64,000 nt of DNA from Ignavibacteriota bacterium (GTDB lineage: Bacteria > Bacteroidota > Ignavibacteria > Tepidaquicellales > Tepidaquicellaceae). Below the pieces are notes generated by a model, which was not told the origin of the DNA, did not search any database, and saw only the letters and a list, made by a program, of their open reading frames with translations. A program made the translations under genes and the position numbers. The stretch lies in NCBI GenBank assembly GCA_026390735.1, contig JAPLFJ010000013.1:1-64000 (forward strand), written 5' to 3'. Positions within the stretch are counted from its first letter, which is position 1. Every line of letters begins with the position of its first letter. Below are positions 62,934 through 64,000 of this stretch, piece by piece.

Positions 62934-63365
62934 ATGAACTTAATCAAATTTAAAAGAGAAGGTGATATATTTAACGATGCATTCAAGTCGATACTTGATT
63001 CGCCGTTATTCAGCACAGAAGTCAGCGATAAGACTTGTTGCAAACCAAGGACAAGGATAACCGAGGACAAACAGAATTTCTACATTAATCTTGAGATGCC
63101 GGGTGTTCCGAAAGAAAACGTAAAGATTGAAGTTGAGAACAACCTGTTGTCAATAAAAGGTGAAAAGAAAGTTGAGAACAAGACTGAAGACACGAACTTA
63201 GTATTGAACGAAATCGTTTATGGTGAGTTTAGCAGGACCTTCAATCTCTCAAAAGATATTAAGGTAGATTCAATTGAAGCAGAATTTAAAGACGGTTTAC
63301 TTATAGTCAGCTTACCAAAAGTTGAAGAAGTAAAGCCGGTAGTTAAAGAAATAAAAGTTAAATAA
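62934..63365 (+). CDS. Hsp20/alpha-crystallin small heat-shock protein
   Basis: A 143-residue ATP-independent chaperone that holds unfolding proteins. The alpha-crystallin domain spans roughly 40-125 (RITEDKQNFYINLEMPGVPK ... NNLLSIKGEKK ... FSRTFNLSKDIKVD ... DGLLIVSLPK). The C-terminal tail lacks a clean I-x-I motif but has V-K-P-V-V. AGGAG lies 8 bp before the ATG. It is preceded by a sigma-54-like promoter and followed by a terminator and dnaK. Confidence 0.95.
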   Translation: MNLIKFKREGDIFNDAFKSILDSPLFSTEVSDKTCCKPRTRITEDKQNFYINLEMPGVPKENVKIEVENNLLSIKGEKKVENKTEDTNLVLNEIVYGEFSRTFNLSKDIKVDSIEAEFKDGLLIVSLPKVEEVKPVVKEIKVK

Positions 63366-63393
63366 GTTCACAAACAAACGTCTAATTAACAAG

Positions 63394-63423
63394 AAACTAC
63401 CTGCATTAGACGGCAGGTAGTTT
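63394..63423 (+). terminator. Terminator between hsp20 and dnaK
   Basis: AAACTACCTGC and GCAGGTAGTTT form a perfect 11-bp stem with an 8-nt loop, ending in TTTTATT. dnaK starts 31 bp later, so some read-through is needed or dnaK has its own weak signal inside this gap. Confidence 0.85.
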
Positions 63424-63450
63424 TATTAAAAAAAGAAAGTGAGTGTATAA

Positions 63451-64000
<550 letters not shown>

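Overview
The window is a low-G+C (roughly 35-40% by eye) chromosomal segment from a member of the Bacteroidota/Chlorobiota lineage, most likely Ignavibacteria. The evidence is a set of secreted beta-propeller proteins ending in type IX secretion (T9SS) sorting domains of the 'NYPNPFNP' type, two PorV/PorQ-family proteins, Bacteroidota-style promoters (TTG then TAnnTTTG), RodZ-like and LigA housekeeping genes, and several lineage-typical dispersed repeats. No rRNA and no intact tRNA gene was seen.

Layout. 1-4.0 kb: TM2 and DUF2752 small membrane proteins, a RodZ-like HTH protein and ligA. 4.0-6.4 kb: a decayed IS200/IS605-type transposase, then minus-strand small membrane proteins. 6.6-10.3 kb: a BadF-type sugar kinase and guaA, with the guaA 3' end repeated on the far side of a two-gene toxin-antitoxin cassette. 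10.6-17.3 kb: accessory zone with a TPR/outer-membrane protein, hypotheticals, a BsuBI/PstI-type restriction-modification pair, and a DUF6266-like gene preceded by thirteen helically phased 11-bp units. 17.4-23.5 kb: three T9SS-secreted proteins. 23.5-27.8 kb: two response regulators and a 1048-residue propeller sensor kinase. 28.0-30.1 kb: a three-gene cassette of unknown function lying between two remnants (5' end and 3' tail) that look like pieces of one destroyed secreted sugar dehydrogenase gene.

30.3-34.8 kb: nuoC-nuoD-nuoE, a GxxExxY nuclease-fold gene bracketed by oppositely oriented CTCTGTG repeats, then nuoF. 34.9-40.4 kb: M28 peptidase, membrane and periplasmic proteins, an RmlD-like reductase and YwbE, with many dispersed repeats. 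40.4-41.1 kb: a HEPN/MNT toxin-antitoxin pair. 41.2-46.4 kb: four tandem Ycf48-like T9SS propellers with near-identical 3' ends. 46.5-49.5 kb: a large helical protein and a second DUF6266-like gene, again with an 11-bp-period array upstream. 49.8-54.2 kb: a lipoprotein, a FlgD-Ig-terminated exported protein and two PorV-like proteins, probably one operon. 54.2-62.1 kb: a seven-gene glycan operon (GT39, FemAB/GNAT, epimerase, formyltransferase, amidohydrolase, glycosyltransferase, flippase) with overlapping genes and frequent TTG starts. 62.1-64.0 kb: a candidate small RNA, a third 11-bp array, then hsp20 behind a sigma-54-type promoter and the start of dnaK.

The strongest candidates for something undescribed are (1) the three 11-bp-period arrays with different core words, two of them in front of DUF6266-like genes, and (2) the GxxExxY gene bracketed by inverted CTCTGTG repeats inside a respiratory operon, with solo copies of the same repeat scattered nearby. 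Two further accessory insertions are well supported by their scars: the toxin-antitoxin cassette in guaA and the three-gene cassette in the sugar dehydrogenase gene. All identifications are from reading the sequence; no database search was run.
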